Assembly: GCA_014706295.1 (NCBI GenBank)
Contig: JACSVZ010000022.1
Coordinates: forward strand, 9,938,830-10,002,829
DNA: 64,000 nt
Direction of reading: 5' to 3'
Source of the DNA: Lycocorax pyrrhopterus obiensis
Lineage: Eukaryota; Chordata; Aves; Passeriformes; Paradisaeidae
The translations under genes were made by a program, and so were the position numbers. The notes under the pieces are model-generated. The model did not search any database and was not told the DNA's origin. It saw only the letters and a list, made by a program, of their open reading frames with translations. Below, one piece after another: positions 47,139 to 57,699 of this stretch (position 1 is its first letter; the number at the start of each line of letters is the position of its first letter).

Positions 47139-48767
47139 ATCTCTGGGAAACAAGGGTGGGAGGAGGATGGGACTTACCAGAGCTGGCAGCACTTTCTGAA
47201 GGGTGCTGTGAAGGACCCTGCTCATGACTTGGGCCGCACTCTGGGCAGGGAGAACATGTCACCCTCAGAGCAATCGTGCACACAGCAATAATTATTTATT
47301 GAAGATCAAAAGGTGGGGAAGTCACGCACTGAAGAAACTGATCTGGTACGGATTAGGGCAAAATATGCCTCATGTCTAATAAAATGTGTTTTCTCTCTTT
47401 GCAAATCTTTTCTCAAGAATGCCATCTTCTGGTTTTAAAGGAAGCTGAAGGTTTTCATCCCTAAAAGAAACTCTGGCAGTCTGGGAGTACAAAACAGACA
47501 AACATGCACATAGCATGGAATAGCACAACTAGAGCTGGCTTGAATTTATCCATAAAACCTTTGTTTATGTAACAAAGAGAAAAAAAAAGAACTGCTGAAA
47601 GTATTTGTGTGCTGCAGAAACCCAAACCTGAAGACTGAAACATCTAACAGTGCTGTTACCTGTCCCTTAGGAATTGTCAATCCCAGCACACCAGCGATGT
47701 GTCCTTTGGGACTTACCTGCTGGGGGAGCTGGTTCTAACACTGACAAAGGAGATATGAGAGTTCCTGGGGCTGCACCTGAGGGTGCCCGTGGTGTCCTGC
47801 CCCAGCTGCCCTCTGACTATCAGGTTTGCAACCAGAGCAATTTCCATGTTTCCTTCTGTAAAACTGCTCAGAGCAAAGTTTGGTCAGCACAGGATAAACC
47901 CCAGGGACGAGCGAGTCCCCCAGATCCCCCAGCCATGCTCTCTGTGGGCACCAGCTCCCATTCACCTTTTCCCAGTGATGCTCATTTGGACTAAGACATG
48001 AAGAACTGCAAGCCAGGGGAGAGCACCAGAGAGATCACCAGGGAACAGAACCTTTTCACCTTCAGCCTGAAGGAAAGACAGAGGCAAAGAGCTGGGTAAA
48101 GGGGAGCAGTCAGCCTGATGTGCAGGATTTGATGCTTACAGCAGTGTTACCTCTCGCTGATATTCTCACTACCTTTTTTCTTCCTCTTCTTGTTTAAGCT
48201 TTCCATTTAAAGCTACTTTTAAATGTGGAAACATGTTTCTTCCTAATGAAAAATCACAGTCTAATTTTGAAAAAAAATCAGGAAAAAACTGTTTTGGCAT
48301 CCAGACCTCTCCATGCCCCAATCCAGCACGGATCTGGGGGATGGAGGGCCAGCTCTGATCCCCCAGAAATTCGGGGGTTTCATTGGGACATCATGGACAA
48401 AAGCTGGGCTCCCCTCACACTGCAGAGCTATGACACCTGCCCCGGACGATGCTGAGGCAGGAGCTGACGCGCTTTGTTGCCTTTAAGTTACGGTTTCTCC
48501 GTGTGTTTGTAGACACAGCCAAGCAGAAAATCACCAGCTTTAATATCCCACTTGTTAGCAGGGAGTGATTCGTGGCTGCCTCCGGGCTGACACTTCCCAA
48601 CCTCCCACTTTTATTTGCTTGTCCCCGGTTCCGGGCTCGCAGTGCGAGGCTGCGGCTCATCACTCACCCCGAGATGGCTTTCGTGGGTTTGGTGTTGGGC
48701 TTTTTTTTCATGGCTTCCTCTGGCATTTTCTGCAGAACATCGCTCCCATTTAGAGCAGCTGAGACTG

Positions 48768-51185
48768 CTGGAGAGTTTGCAGAATATGAGTTCAGCACAG
48801 ACCCCCCAGAGAGGAGCCTGTGCCGGAGGGCGAGGGGTTGCAGCGCTCCCACTGTACTGTAGGAAACATCTCTATTAACATATTCCATCCCAACACACCC
48901 AGGGCCCCTGCTGATCTTCTGGAGAGAGGTAAGGAACAGTCAGGCTCTAAAACCTGACTGAGAAAGAGGAGAACCGAAAGAATTAAAGGGCTGGGTGATA
49001 CTCTTGCCTGAGCTAAACCCTGAGGGTTTCCAACGTCCCCCAATTCCAATAATTTCACTGATAAATCTAAAAGTCTGGGTAAGCTCTCAGTCTCAGGTCC
49101 CAAATGAGAGCTCCCAGCCAACAGAGACTTGTGCACCAAGTCTGAAGGAAAAACCTGATCTGCTTAATTACATGGTACAGTCAGAAGTGGGAGCAGGGAG
49201 AAACCTAAGATGGGCAGTGGTAAATTCTGCTCTTGGAGCCACACGTGTAATTGTGACTCTTGGATGAGCAGCTCCCACTCCCCAAAGGCTCATGGGGTCG
49301 TGCAAATGCTGGAGGAGGACGTGGGCTCAGCTGGGGGATAACCCAGTGAAAATTGTGATAACCTCAATAATATTCTTACTGATTTCAGGCAGTTTTGGAG
49401 TGAGGGTGAGAAGAACATTCACCTGCCAAGAGAATGGGGTCCTCGGCCCCAGCCCTGTCCTAACTCCACCGTGGGAGATCCATCCATCCCACCAGACTGC
49501 AAACGGGCTGCACAGAACTCTCCTCCAGGCTGCTGCTGTCCCTGTGGCTGCCCCTTAGACTTGTGGCCACCACTGTGTCCTAACCCATCCCCTCCAGGGT
49601 ACCCCACCCAGCAGGACCCAGTGCTGGGAGCTCAGCCTGGTGAGGTAATGCAGCACAAAGTAATTTATTTCCTCTCTTCATTTCTGTATAAAACTTGTCA
49701 TGAGGTTTAATCCGTCATTACCTCCCTCCCAGAGCTGTGCTCAGTGGCCCGCTGTTAAGCCCAGACAAGGAGATTTACATCTTATCTAACAGGAGTGTAA
49801 GATTTATGGATAACTCCCGACAAGGAGCACATCATGCCAGAAAGACATTTTTGTGCTAGTAACTTGATCAGTCATTATGCTGTGAGTTGACATCTAATTA
49901 AGCCTCCACAGGCATCATCAGGTCCAGAACAGCTCTTCAGGAGGAGAGAATCCACCTCTAAGCACCGTGGTGGCAGCTTATCCCCAACCCTTGCACTGCT
50001 GGAAGAGATAATAACGCTCCCCAGAAAATCCCCAGTCTCAGGGAGAGCTGCCGATATTGCCTGCACTGGAAAAAGGAATCACAGGGGCAAATTCCCAGCT
50101 GCTGCTCTAAAACACAGCAAAGACTCGTTTCTCAGAGACTTTTCTAGGCTGTGTCCGTGTCCCTACCAAAGTCAGATCCCACAAAACACCTCCCATGGCC
50201 GCAGGGGACTCGTCTGAGGGTTACAACCTTCTCAATGGATTTACTTTTCTGAACACATTTCTTGCCTCCCAATGGGCTGCCTACATCAGCGTGGAAGCGT
50301 AAATCCTGCTCTCCCTTGGCAGGCTGCTCGATCTTCATATTTTCTCTTGACACTGCTTCCAGGATGCCTTCGGTGGAAATGCACAGCGTGGCTGGAATGC
50401 TGCTTTTCTTGGCATTTCCCTGTCACGCTGAGCATGACGGTGCTGGGGAGAGCCAAGGGCTTCAAACGTGTCAAGATGCACCTGGAACCAGCACCCGGCA
50501 CCTCACGTCACCGACGCACAAAGGACAATGGCCACTGCCCAGGCTGCAGGTGTTTCAACAAGCCCTGAACACCTCACCCCACTGCCAAGGCAGCCAGACC
50601 AAAATGGGCAACTCAACCCTCTCTGGGAGACTGGTCATGCCTCAAAGCTGAGGTCACAAGCATTGGGGAGGGATGGGGGGAAGTCAGAACACGAAGGGGA
50701 ACTGGTGAGGCCAGGGAGGGTGTGTGTACACAGTGTTTGCAGGGGGTCCATGCTCTGTCCTCCAGGCCAAAAGGAAGCCAGGAGAATACAATGGACATCA
50801 AGCACAGGAAGGAGGGGGACTCTTATTCCCTCCCATGAATGCTTTCACTGCTTGTAGAGACATTATCAAGGAGAGGGGATGTCACCCACCATTTTTTCAG
50901 CCAGTTGTAATAAATATTGCCAGTGGCTTCTTGTTGGGAATGGGTTAAAGAAAGGAAGGGATTATTGCACATGGGCCATTTCATATCTTCTGTCTGGTCT
51001 AAAACTCAATAGAAGTGAACCCAATAGAAACACTTCTGTTACCTTCAACAGACTTACCCAGGCCTGATGGAAAAGGAGAACATCCTTAATAAATTGCCAG
51101 GATCTCCTTCAGGTCATGTGCTGATCTCATCCTTTCTGGTCTGAGCTGCCCATCTGGGAGAGTGACACAAACCACAGCAGCCTCT
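48768..51185. other. No gene recognised between the BPIFB6-like copy and the CR1 element
   Basis: The missing signal exon and promoter of the BPIFB6-like copy should lie here or further right. I found no ATG/signal exon ending in a phase-1 donor on the minus strand and no TATA box paired with a donor. Confidence 0.5.
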
Positions 51186-51186
51186 C

Positions 51187-51605
51187 GTAGAATCCTGGAA
51201 TAGTCTGGGTTGCGAGGGACCTTAAAGCTCATCTCATTTCAACTCCCTGCCATGGGCAGGGACACCTTCCTCTTGACAAGGTTGTTCCAAGTCCCATCTA
51301 CCCTGATCTTGAACACTTCAAGGGGTGGGGCAGCGACAGCTTCTCTGGGCAACCTGTGCCAGGGCCTCACCACCCTCCCAGGGAAGAATTTCTTCCTAAT
51401 CTCTAATATAACCCTGCACTCTGTAGGTTTGAGCCCATTTCTCCTTGTCCTGTCTTTCCATGTCCTTGTCACAAGTCCCTCTCCAGCTCTCTTGGAGCCC
51501 CTTTAGGCACTAGAAGGGGCTCTAAAGTCTCCCTGGAGCCTTCTCTTCTCCAGGCTGAACAACCTCAGCTCTCTCAGTGTGTCCACAGCAGAGGAGGACA
51601 TGGAG
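51187..51605 (-). mobile_element. CR1 LINE 3' fragment, reverse orientation
   Basis: Reverse complement of about 400 bases of CR1 3' sequence: TAGAATCCTGGAATAGTCTG at the tail, then AACTCCCTGCCATGGGCAGG, CCCAGGGAAGAATTTCTTCC and TTCTCTTCTCCAGGCTGAAC. It lies about 315 bases upstream of the TENP TATA box. Confidence 0.93.
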
Positions 51606-51919
51606 GTGCTGTCCCTGTGGTGTTCAGAAGAAAGGGTGGCTGCAGAGCAAAGAAACCCACCTGTTTGCTTTCTAACACTGTTTGATTTCTTGGCACCCTC
51701 CACCCAGAGGCCTTTCTTTGTGCTCCCCAGGAACACCACAGTGAAGACAAGCTGCCCCGGCACCTTCTGTTCAATCCCTCGCCTCGCCGGGTCAACAGCC
51801 AAAGTAATCAAGTCTATAGGGAAACAATAAAAATGGTACAGAAAACAAAGCGTCCCCCCAGCGTCCTGGTTCCCAGCCCTCTTTGCCAATTCCTGCCCCA
51901 TCAGCTTTGGTTGGGAGGA

Positions 51920-52002
51920 TATATAAAACCAGCAGAATTCCTCGGTGTGGCCACGGCAAGAAACAGACTGAGTCAGAAGAATGGGAAGACCAGCCAGGAG
52001 AG
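51920..52002 (+). promoter_or_regulatory. TATA-box promoter and 5' UTR exon of TENP
   Basis: TATATAAA at 51920-51927. About 30 bases on, a purine-rich leader ends at a donor (GGAGAG|GTAAAG, exon end 52002), joining an acceptor at 52637-52638 (CTCCTCCAG), eight bases before the TENP ATG. A polypyrimidine tract of about 65 bases precedes that acceptor. Confidence 0.7.
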
Positions 52003-52646
52003 GTAAAGATGCTTTGCAAACTGAATAGCTTGATATGGGCATTGCTCCTACTTACTGTTGTGTGTCTCCATAAGGGTCAGCACTCACCAGAAGTGATGCT
52101 TTCTGCAAAGACTGAGATAAATATGTATGTTTTCTGCAGGTTGAACTTTCTGAATTACTTGTTTTTGTAATGTTGTAAGGGCATTAAAGACATTATAAAT
52201 GATTTCCAAATGTTTTTTGGAGACAGATAACACTTTCACCTTTTCATTTGACTTTATAACTCCTCCATAACTTCCATTCCTTCCTCTATTAATTTTAGCT
52301 TCTGTTTATTTGCTGTTTTTATACCAGTTGTGGCCATTCTGTGCTCCTCAGCAAGTGAGATATTGCTGCAGGCACTGTTCTCGCTCACAAGATTGCAGAG
52401 GCTCTTCAAGGCTGAGCCTTCTGTCAGTGCTTTTAAGACACCACACGAGAGCTGTGGGTTGTTACTGCACCAAAGCTGACAAGCTCCACACCACAGCCCC
52501 AGTCAAGGAGCAGACCTGTGGCTCTGTGCCTCAGTGGCCAGGAAAGGGCTGTGCTGTTCTGACCAGGCTGCTGTGGGTGCCCTCTTCCTCTTCTTCCCCC
52601 TCCTCCTCTTCCTCTTCTTTCTCCTACTCCTCCTCCAGGCGCTGGC

Positions 52647-55600
52647 ATGGCGATGCTCCGCACCCTGAGCATCCTCCTGAGCCTCCTGGTCCCAGCTCAC
52701 ACCACCAGGTCACCCGACTGTGGCGGCATCCTCACCCCCTCTGGACTGAGATACCGTAAGCGCAGACCCACATCTCCCACGCCAGCAGCAGGGAGGGGAG
52801 GCAGGGACATCTTCCACTCTGGTGGTGAAACACCAAACGCTGGCACCAGAATCCTGTGCCACTACCCAGCTCACCTGCCTCAACCCCTGCCCGTTGCTAG
52901 CAGCAGGGGGTTAGTAAGGGATGGAAATGGGTTTCAGTCTGTCCATCAGGACACAAGCCCCAGAGGCTCTCATAAAACATCTGCCCTGTTTCGCAGTTGC
53001 TGAAGTTTCAAAGCCACATGCAGAGTCGGTCCTCAGGCACGACCTCATGGCCCCGCCAGCCCCAGACCCGTCTCCCATCTCCCCAAGCAGGTGAGCTGCC
53101 CTCTCTTGCCCAGGCTTTGCTGCCATACCCCTGGTTCACAGTGGTGTTTGAATATTGTCACAAAAGACACTTCGCCAGTGAGGGCAAAAATCCTCCTGGA
53201 GACCAGGAGGTTTAGAAATGAGCTCCTGGCTCCTTCTTTGGGGTCCAAGGGTAGCAGAACCCATGCTGCCCTCAGGGCATGGATTTATCTGTGCAGTTCT
53301 TGTGAACTTTTGGGGTTTCTCAGGGACTGTGTATCAGTCTGTGCTGGTCTCCCAACACCTTCCTTTCTGCTCCAGCAGGAACCAAATTATCTCTGTCAAA
53401 GTTGACAAGTTTTCCCTGACCCTGATCCCCGACGCCGGGATGCGGCTGAGCATCGAGGTGGACCTTGGCATCACATCTGCCCCGTGAGTGCTGAGGCTGC
53501 AGGGCTGGAACCAGCCCAGGCTCAAGGCTGGAGTGACAAGGCACCTGCAGGAGCAAGGGCAGCCTGGGGGGAGTGTGGCCGGGAGCACCAGCTCCAGCCT
53601 CTTCCTCTCCTCCCCATCACAGCTCAACCACCAAGGAGATGAGACTGTCCATCCTGGCAGACCTCCACGTGGAGATGAACCCTGAAGGGAACCTGGAGCT
53701 GGTGACCTCTGACTGCAAACCCACCCTGGAGGAGGTGCAGAGCACCGAGGAGACGGACAGGTCAGCCCCGCAGTTTTCCTCCTTGTAGGATTTGGGTAAT
53801 GGGTGAGAGAAGAAACTGAGGCACAAGTGTTTCTAGGCAGGAAGGTGATTGGATTGAGACTTGCTCACTGCCCTCAAAGCTAACAAAGGCCAACACTAAA
53901 ACTTTACCTTCACGGGAGGAACTCTCTTCTACATTTGGGGTGGTTTCCCTGTTTTAAGAGAGTTTCAGTCTGTCACAAAGGAGCGGTACTTTTAGAGTTG
54001 TGCAGCTGGAAAGCTTTTAATGCAAGTCCAGTGGCAATTCTCCGGTGGTTTGGGATTCTGAATAGTAATCATAGCTTAATAGATGATAGAAAACAATGGT
54101 AATTCTGTCTCTGGATGCCTTTTGGGTCGGATAAAAGACACTCACCTACCTTTGGCTGATCTGATTCTCTCCTAACTTCTGTTCTGTTGTTTTCACCCAG
54201 CAAGTCCTCAGGATCGGATGTGGACAAGCAGATCAACGTTGAAAAAGTAAGATAAAGTTTGTAAAGGCATGAGACAGCGTTGCACAGGTCTGTAAGAATT
54301 AGACCACTTTACAGTGCTTTTCCAGATCTCCCCCACACTAGACACTGCCATCATCCCCTGGCTCCTGCTACCAGCTGATGGGGATGCCCACCTCAGAGGC
54401 ATTCTGGGGACACCCAATGCCAACAGACCCCCATGCTCATCTATCACCTCTCTTTTTGTTCTTTATTCCATAGATTTGCCTGGAAGTCTCCAAATTGCTG
54501 CTCCTTCCAAACGAACGGCTGATGTCTCTGGCAGGTGGGCAGTTGGCTTTCAGTCTCATTGTGGACTGAGAGTTTCAAGGATCATTTTGGAGCAGGTTAA
54601 TGAGGTGGGACAAATTCCTGCCCTGCAGCAGCAGAGGCTCTGCTGCCATCATCTCCCCGGGGACCTGCTCCCTCTGCCGGCTCTTTCCGTGTTTTTTTCA
54701 CTCGGGAAACCCAGACACTTCCCAGAGCCAATCCCCTGTCACTGCTTCCCTCCTCTTACTGAGCATCCCTCTGCTCCATTTGCAGCTCCATTCCCCATCA
54801 CACCAAGATGCCAGGTCCAGTACCTGCCCCTGGCTGCCCCCATGTACTCCGAGCAGGGAATCATCATCTCTTTGCAAGTAAGGCCTTACTTTTCATCTCT
54901 CACAGCCCAGCTCCAGTCCTTGGAAGAGCTGCTTCCACCCAGTCCTACAGCCCTGAGACACCTGAAATTCATTTTCTTTTTTGCCCGTGTCCCTGCAGAC
55001 GACTTTCCAAGTGGCAGGGACAGTGATCCCCCTGCCAGTCAGCCCTGTGCCTTTCAGCATGCCCGAGCCAGCGAGCTCCAGCCCTTCCCACCTCATCCTG
55101 GCTTTCTCTGAGCACTTCTACACCAGCTTATTCTCTGCATTGGAAGAGTCTGGAGCCCTCAACGTGAGCCTCTTGGTGAGTGGAACAAGGCAGGAAGGAA
55201 GGAGTGGGAGATACACACTTGGAGGGACAGCCCTGCCCCGGGAATGACTTGTAGGAGCCACATGCCCTGCATGGAAATGAGAGTGTGTCCAAGCACCTGC
55301 GGGAGTCACAGCCCCTCACCCCCAAGCTCCTAAAAATATTCCTGGTCTAATGGTGCATGGAGAGTTTGCCATGAGGAGTCACCTGCACAGTGCTCCTGGC
55401 ATGGGCACGTGTGAGGAGGGCTTCTGCATGTACCCAGGGGTGGGATGGTGCTCTTCAGAGGGGCTGCATGGCCACGCTGGACACGAGCCCTGGAGCAGCA
55501 GCCCTGGGCAACCATTGGTCTGATCATGAGCTGTGCTTGGTGTTTCAGAGCTCGCTGACCACTGCCACCTTGGCTGAGAGGATCACTCAGGTGCGTTGCT

Positions 55601-57443
55601 GTGGCTGTAACCCCAAGAGGCACAGCCCCAGCTCAGGCAGTGTCCCCCACCCACCCGCCTCCCACCCTGGGAGCGCAGGGATGGCTGCCATGCCCAGAAA
55701 CAACCCCGCTCCCTCGGCAGATGGGCTCCCTCTTCCAAGAGGACCTACCAGTGGTGCTTCAAGCTGCGACCCGGAGTTCACCTCACGTGGTACTGGAGGA
55801 AGACAAAGCAATTCTGAAGCTTTTCCTTACTGCCCAGATCGGAGCCGGATCATCCCTTTTCCAGAGCTTCTTGAGCGTGAACGTGGTGAGTGTGGAAGCA
55901 CGCCGAGCTTGGGAAGCGTGTGCTGCGAGTGTGTCCATGCTGCCCATGGGCACTGCCCCTTGCTCTGAGCCCTGGCCCCGCTGCAGGGGCTGATTCAGCC
56001 TTTTTCCATCTCGGTTCCATTCCCAGTCTCCAGCAGCGATTGCCCACGTGGCATTGTGCAGGATGCAGGGAGCACATTGCAGGAGGCAGCACATGGATGG
56101 GTTCATCACACCCCACTCTTCAAAGCCGAAGTGGGGCTGTTTCCTCATTGATCCTGCCCTCTGTTCCCCTCACAGGATGTGACTGCCAGGCTCCACCTCA
56201 GCGTCGCCGACACGAGGATGATCATCTCTGTGGCAGCCATAGAGTAATGAGCCCAGCTGCGGGAGCCCGAAGGGGACACGTCCCAGTCACGGCAGGGAAA
56301 GGACAGGCAAAGTGGTCTGGGGAGGTTTTTGGCTTTTAGAGTTTGGGCATTGCAGAGGTAGCTTCTTCCCCAGGGAGACAGTGAAATTCCAGAAACACGG
56401 CTAGGGAGAAAAGTGGGAACTGCAGCTTCCACACTCCCACAAAGGCCCTGAGCCCAGGCGGGGAGTTTGGGGAAACAGGAGAAACTGCTAATTACAGCTC
56501 AGCACCAGCAGCTCCTCTGCTGCTCTTTGTTTTCCAGGGACATCGAGCTCAGCTTGGCCGCCTCTGACGTGGGTCCTGTGCTGGTAGGTACCTCCAGCTG
56601 TGGCCACTCCTGGTACCATCCTCTGAGAGCCTGGTCCCCCTCAGCTGCCCCAGCCATCCTGGGCAGTGGGTGCCAGCAGGGAAACATGGAAATACTGACT
56701 TTGGGTGCTTGCTGCACCCAGTGGAAGGGAGAGTTGGGTCCCTGTGGGATGGGAAGAGGTGCAGTTAGCATCAGGACCCTCTCATGGGTCTCTACCCCTC
56801 TCCTCGTGCTTTAGCCCCACACCTTGAGCTGACCCTGACTTTCCCCCACAGGCTGCCTTGCTGGAGGAGTTGTTCCTGCCCACAGTCCGTGAGGAGGTGC
56901 CAGCCCAGATAAACGGTGAGGAGATGGGAGCTCTGCAGGTGCTGCCATGTGGGATGCTCAACACGGACCCAGGCAGTACCCAGCTGGCAACTTCCCCTCT
57001 TTCTTTTTCTCAGTGGTCCTGAGACAAGGTGTTTTTCTGCCCCACATCGCCAGTTTCACTTACACCGATGTCAACATCACAATTCACAAGGTGAGAATTA
57101 AGACATTTAAATTGCTCCCTGCTGTGCTTGATTTAAAGGAAGCCTGGGAGCAATGCTAACCTCCCAGCTTCGGAATGAATCAGAGCCTGATCGTCCAGCC
57201 CTGGTAACCTGCAGAACCAAGTTCCATTGCCTTAAATAGGCCCAGCCCCTCTTCAGCCCCATGGACACAGGCAGTGGTTGTGTCCAAGGGGCCGGAGGGT
57301 GGTGAAGCCCTGTGTGGGCTGATGGAGCCACACAGGCACCATGCTCAGTTCTCCTTCCTTCCTTCCTTGCTCAGGACTACGTCTTGATCCCCTGCAACCT
57401 CCAGCTAGAGGCAAGGACTGGAGAGGCAAGCACTCGGGAGTGA
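52647..57443 (+). CDS. TENP: TENP (ovoglobulin G2-like BPI-fold protein), 15 coding exons, intact
   Basis: Avian BPI-fold protein, abundant in chicken egg white as ovoglobulin G2 (family knowledge). Exons: 52647-52755, 52997-53090, 53379-53483, 53623-53760, 54201-54246, 54474-54534, 54786-54877, 54999-55175, 55549-55590, 55721-55885, 56176-56243, 56538-56583, 56852-56915, 57014-57090 and 57375-57443 (stop 57441-57443). They join in phase to 450 residues. A signal peptide occupies roughly residues 1-20, followed by PDCGGILTPSGL and LAEVSKPHAESVLR, which I recognise from chicken TENP. The disulphide cysteines are in SDCKPT and KICLEV. The C-domain shows TTFQVAGTVIPLPVSPVPFS, SLTTATLAERITQ, and the end FTYTDVNITIHKDYVLIPC. 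It is the only cluster member here on the + strand right of CDK5RAP1. The acceptor of exon 3 is a CAGCAG tandem; the downstream AG was chosen because it gives PSRN, as in chicken. Confidence 0.95.
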
Positions 57444-57674
57444 AGTCCAGTGTCTGGGGTAAAACAGTGGCAAAATCATTCCACTGACTCTCACATCACG
57501 CTCTGTGGTTTGTCACTGCTTGAAATGTTGAAAATCTTCTTTCTTGTCTTACTAAAACATCATGGTTTTATATTCTGGATAATAACGGCGTTGCACTAGC
57601 ACCTTTCTCTTCCAGCCCTGCTCCTGGTAGTTTTGTTGCACAGAGGATGGATTGTAACAACATTCCGTGCTTTA

Positions 57675-57680
57675 ATTAAA
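57675..57680 (+). terminator. Poly(A) signal of TENP
   Basis: ATTAAA about 230 bases after the stop, followed by T-rich sequence. No AATAAA occurs closer to the stop. Confidence 0.65.
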
Positions 57681-57699
57681 CATTTCTCTTTAATTCTGC

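Larger units (their letters stand above)
44800..48767 (-). pseudogene. BPIFB6: BPIFB6-like gene with two frameshifts, probable pseudogene
   Basis: Minus-strand exons: 48767-48668 (SDVLQKMPEEAMKKKPNTKP), 48066-47966 (LKVKRFCSLVISLVLSPG, then MSITGK), 47863-47717 (FTEGNMEIALVANLIV), 47238-47178 (VMSRVLHSTLQKVLPAL), 46585-46525 ([15 protein letters not shown]), about 46310-46218 ([13 protein letters not shown], then [13 protein letters not shown]), about 45964-45885 (NDAEFSFPASASGG), about 45198-45120 (NLLGSTYSSSGGE) and from 44998 down (NTLVLDTLSLRPEG). These recall human BPIFB6 (KKQPGMKPIKGI, GGNMEIIVALNIT, DSTLHKVLPGL, IDAVLVYVN, ENALMLDL). The second exon is 101 bases where gene B has 102, giving an in-frame TAG. 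The ~46.2 kb exon is 93 bases where relatives have 92, with an extra base in a C run. The second disulphide cysteine (LCP) reads LHA. No signal-peptide exon was found. Confidence 0.75.

Noticed and set aside
48674..48778. Plus-strand ORF starting with a signal-peptide-like hydrophobic N-terminus (MAFVGLVLGF)
   Set aside because: It is antisense to the BPIFB6-like exon 48767-48668, whose minus-strand product matches the family; no downstream plus-strand exons fit.
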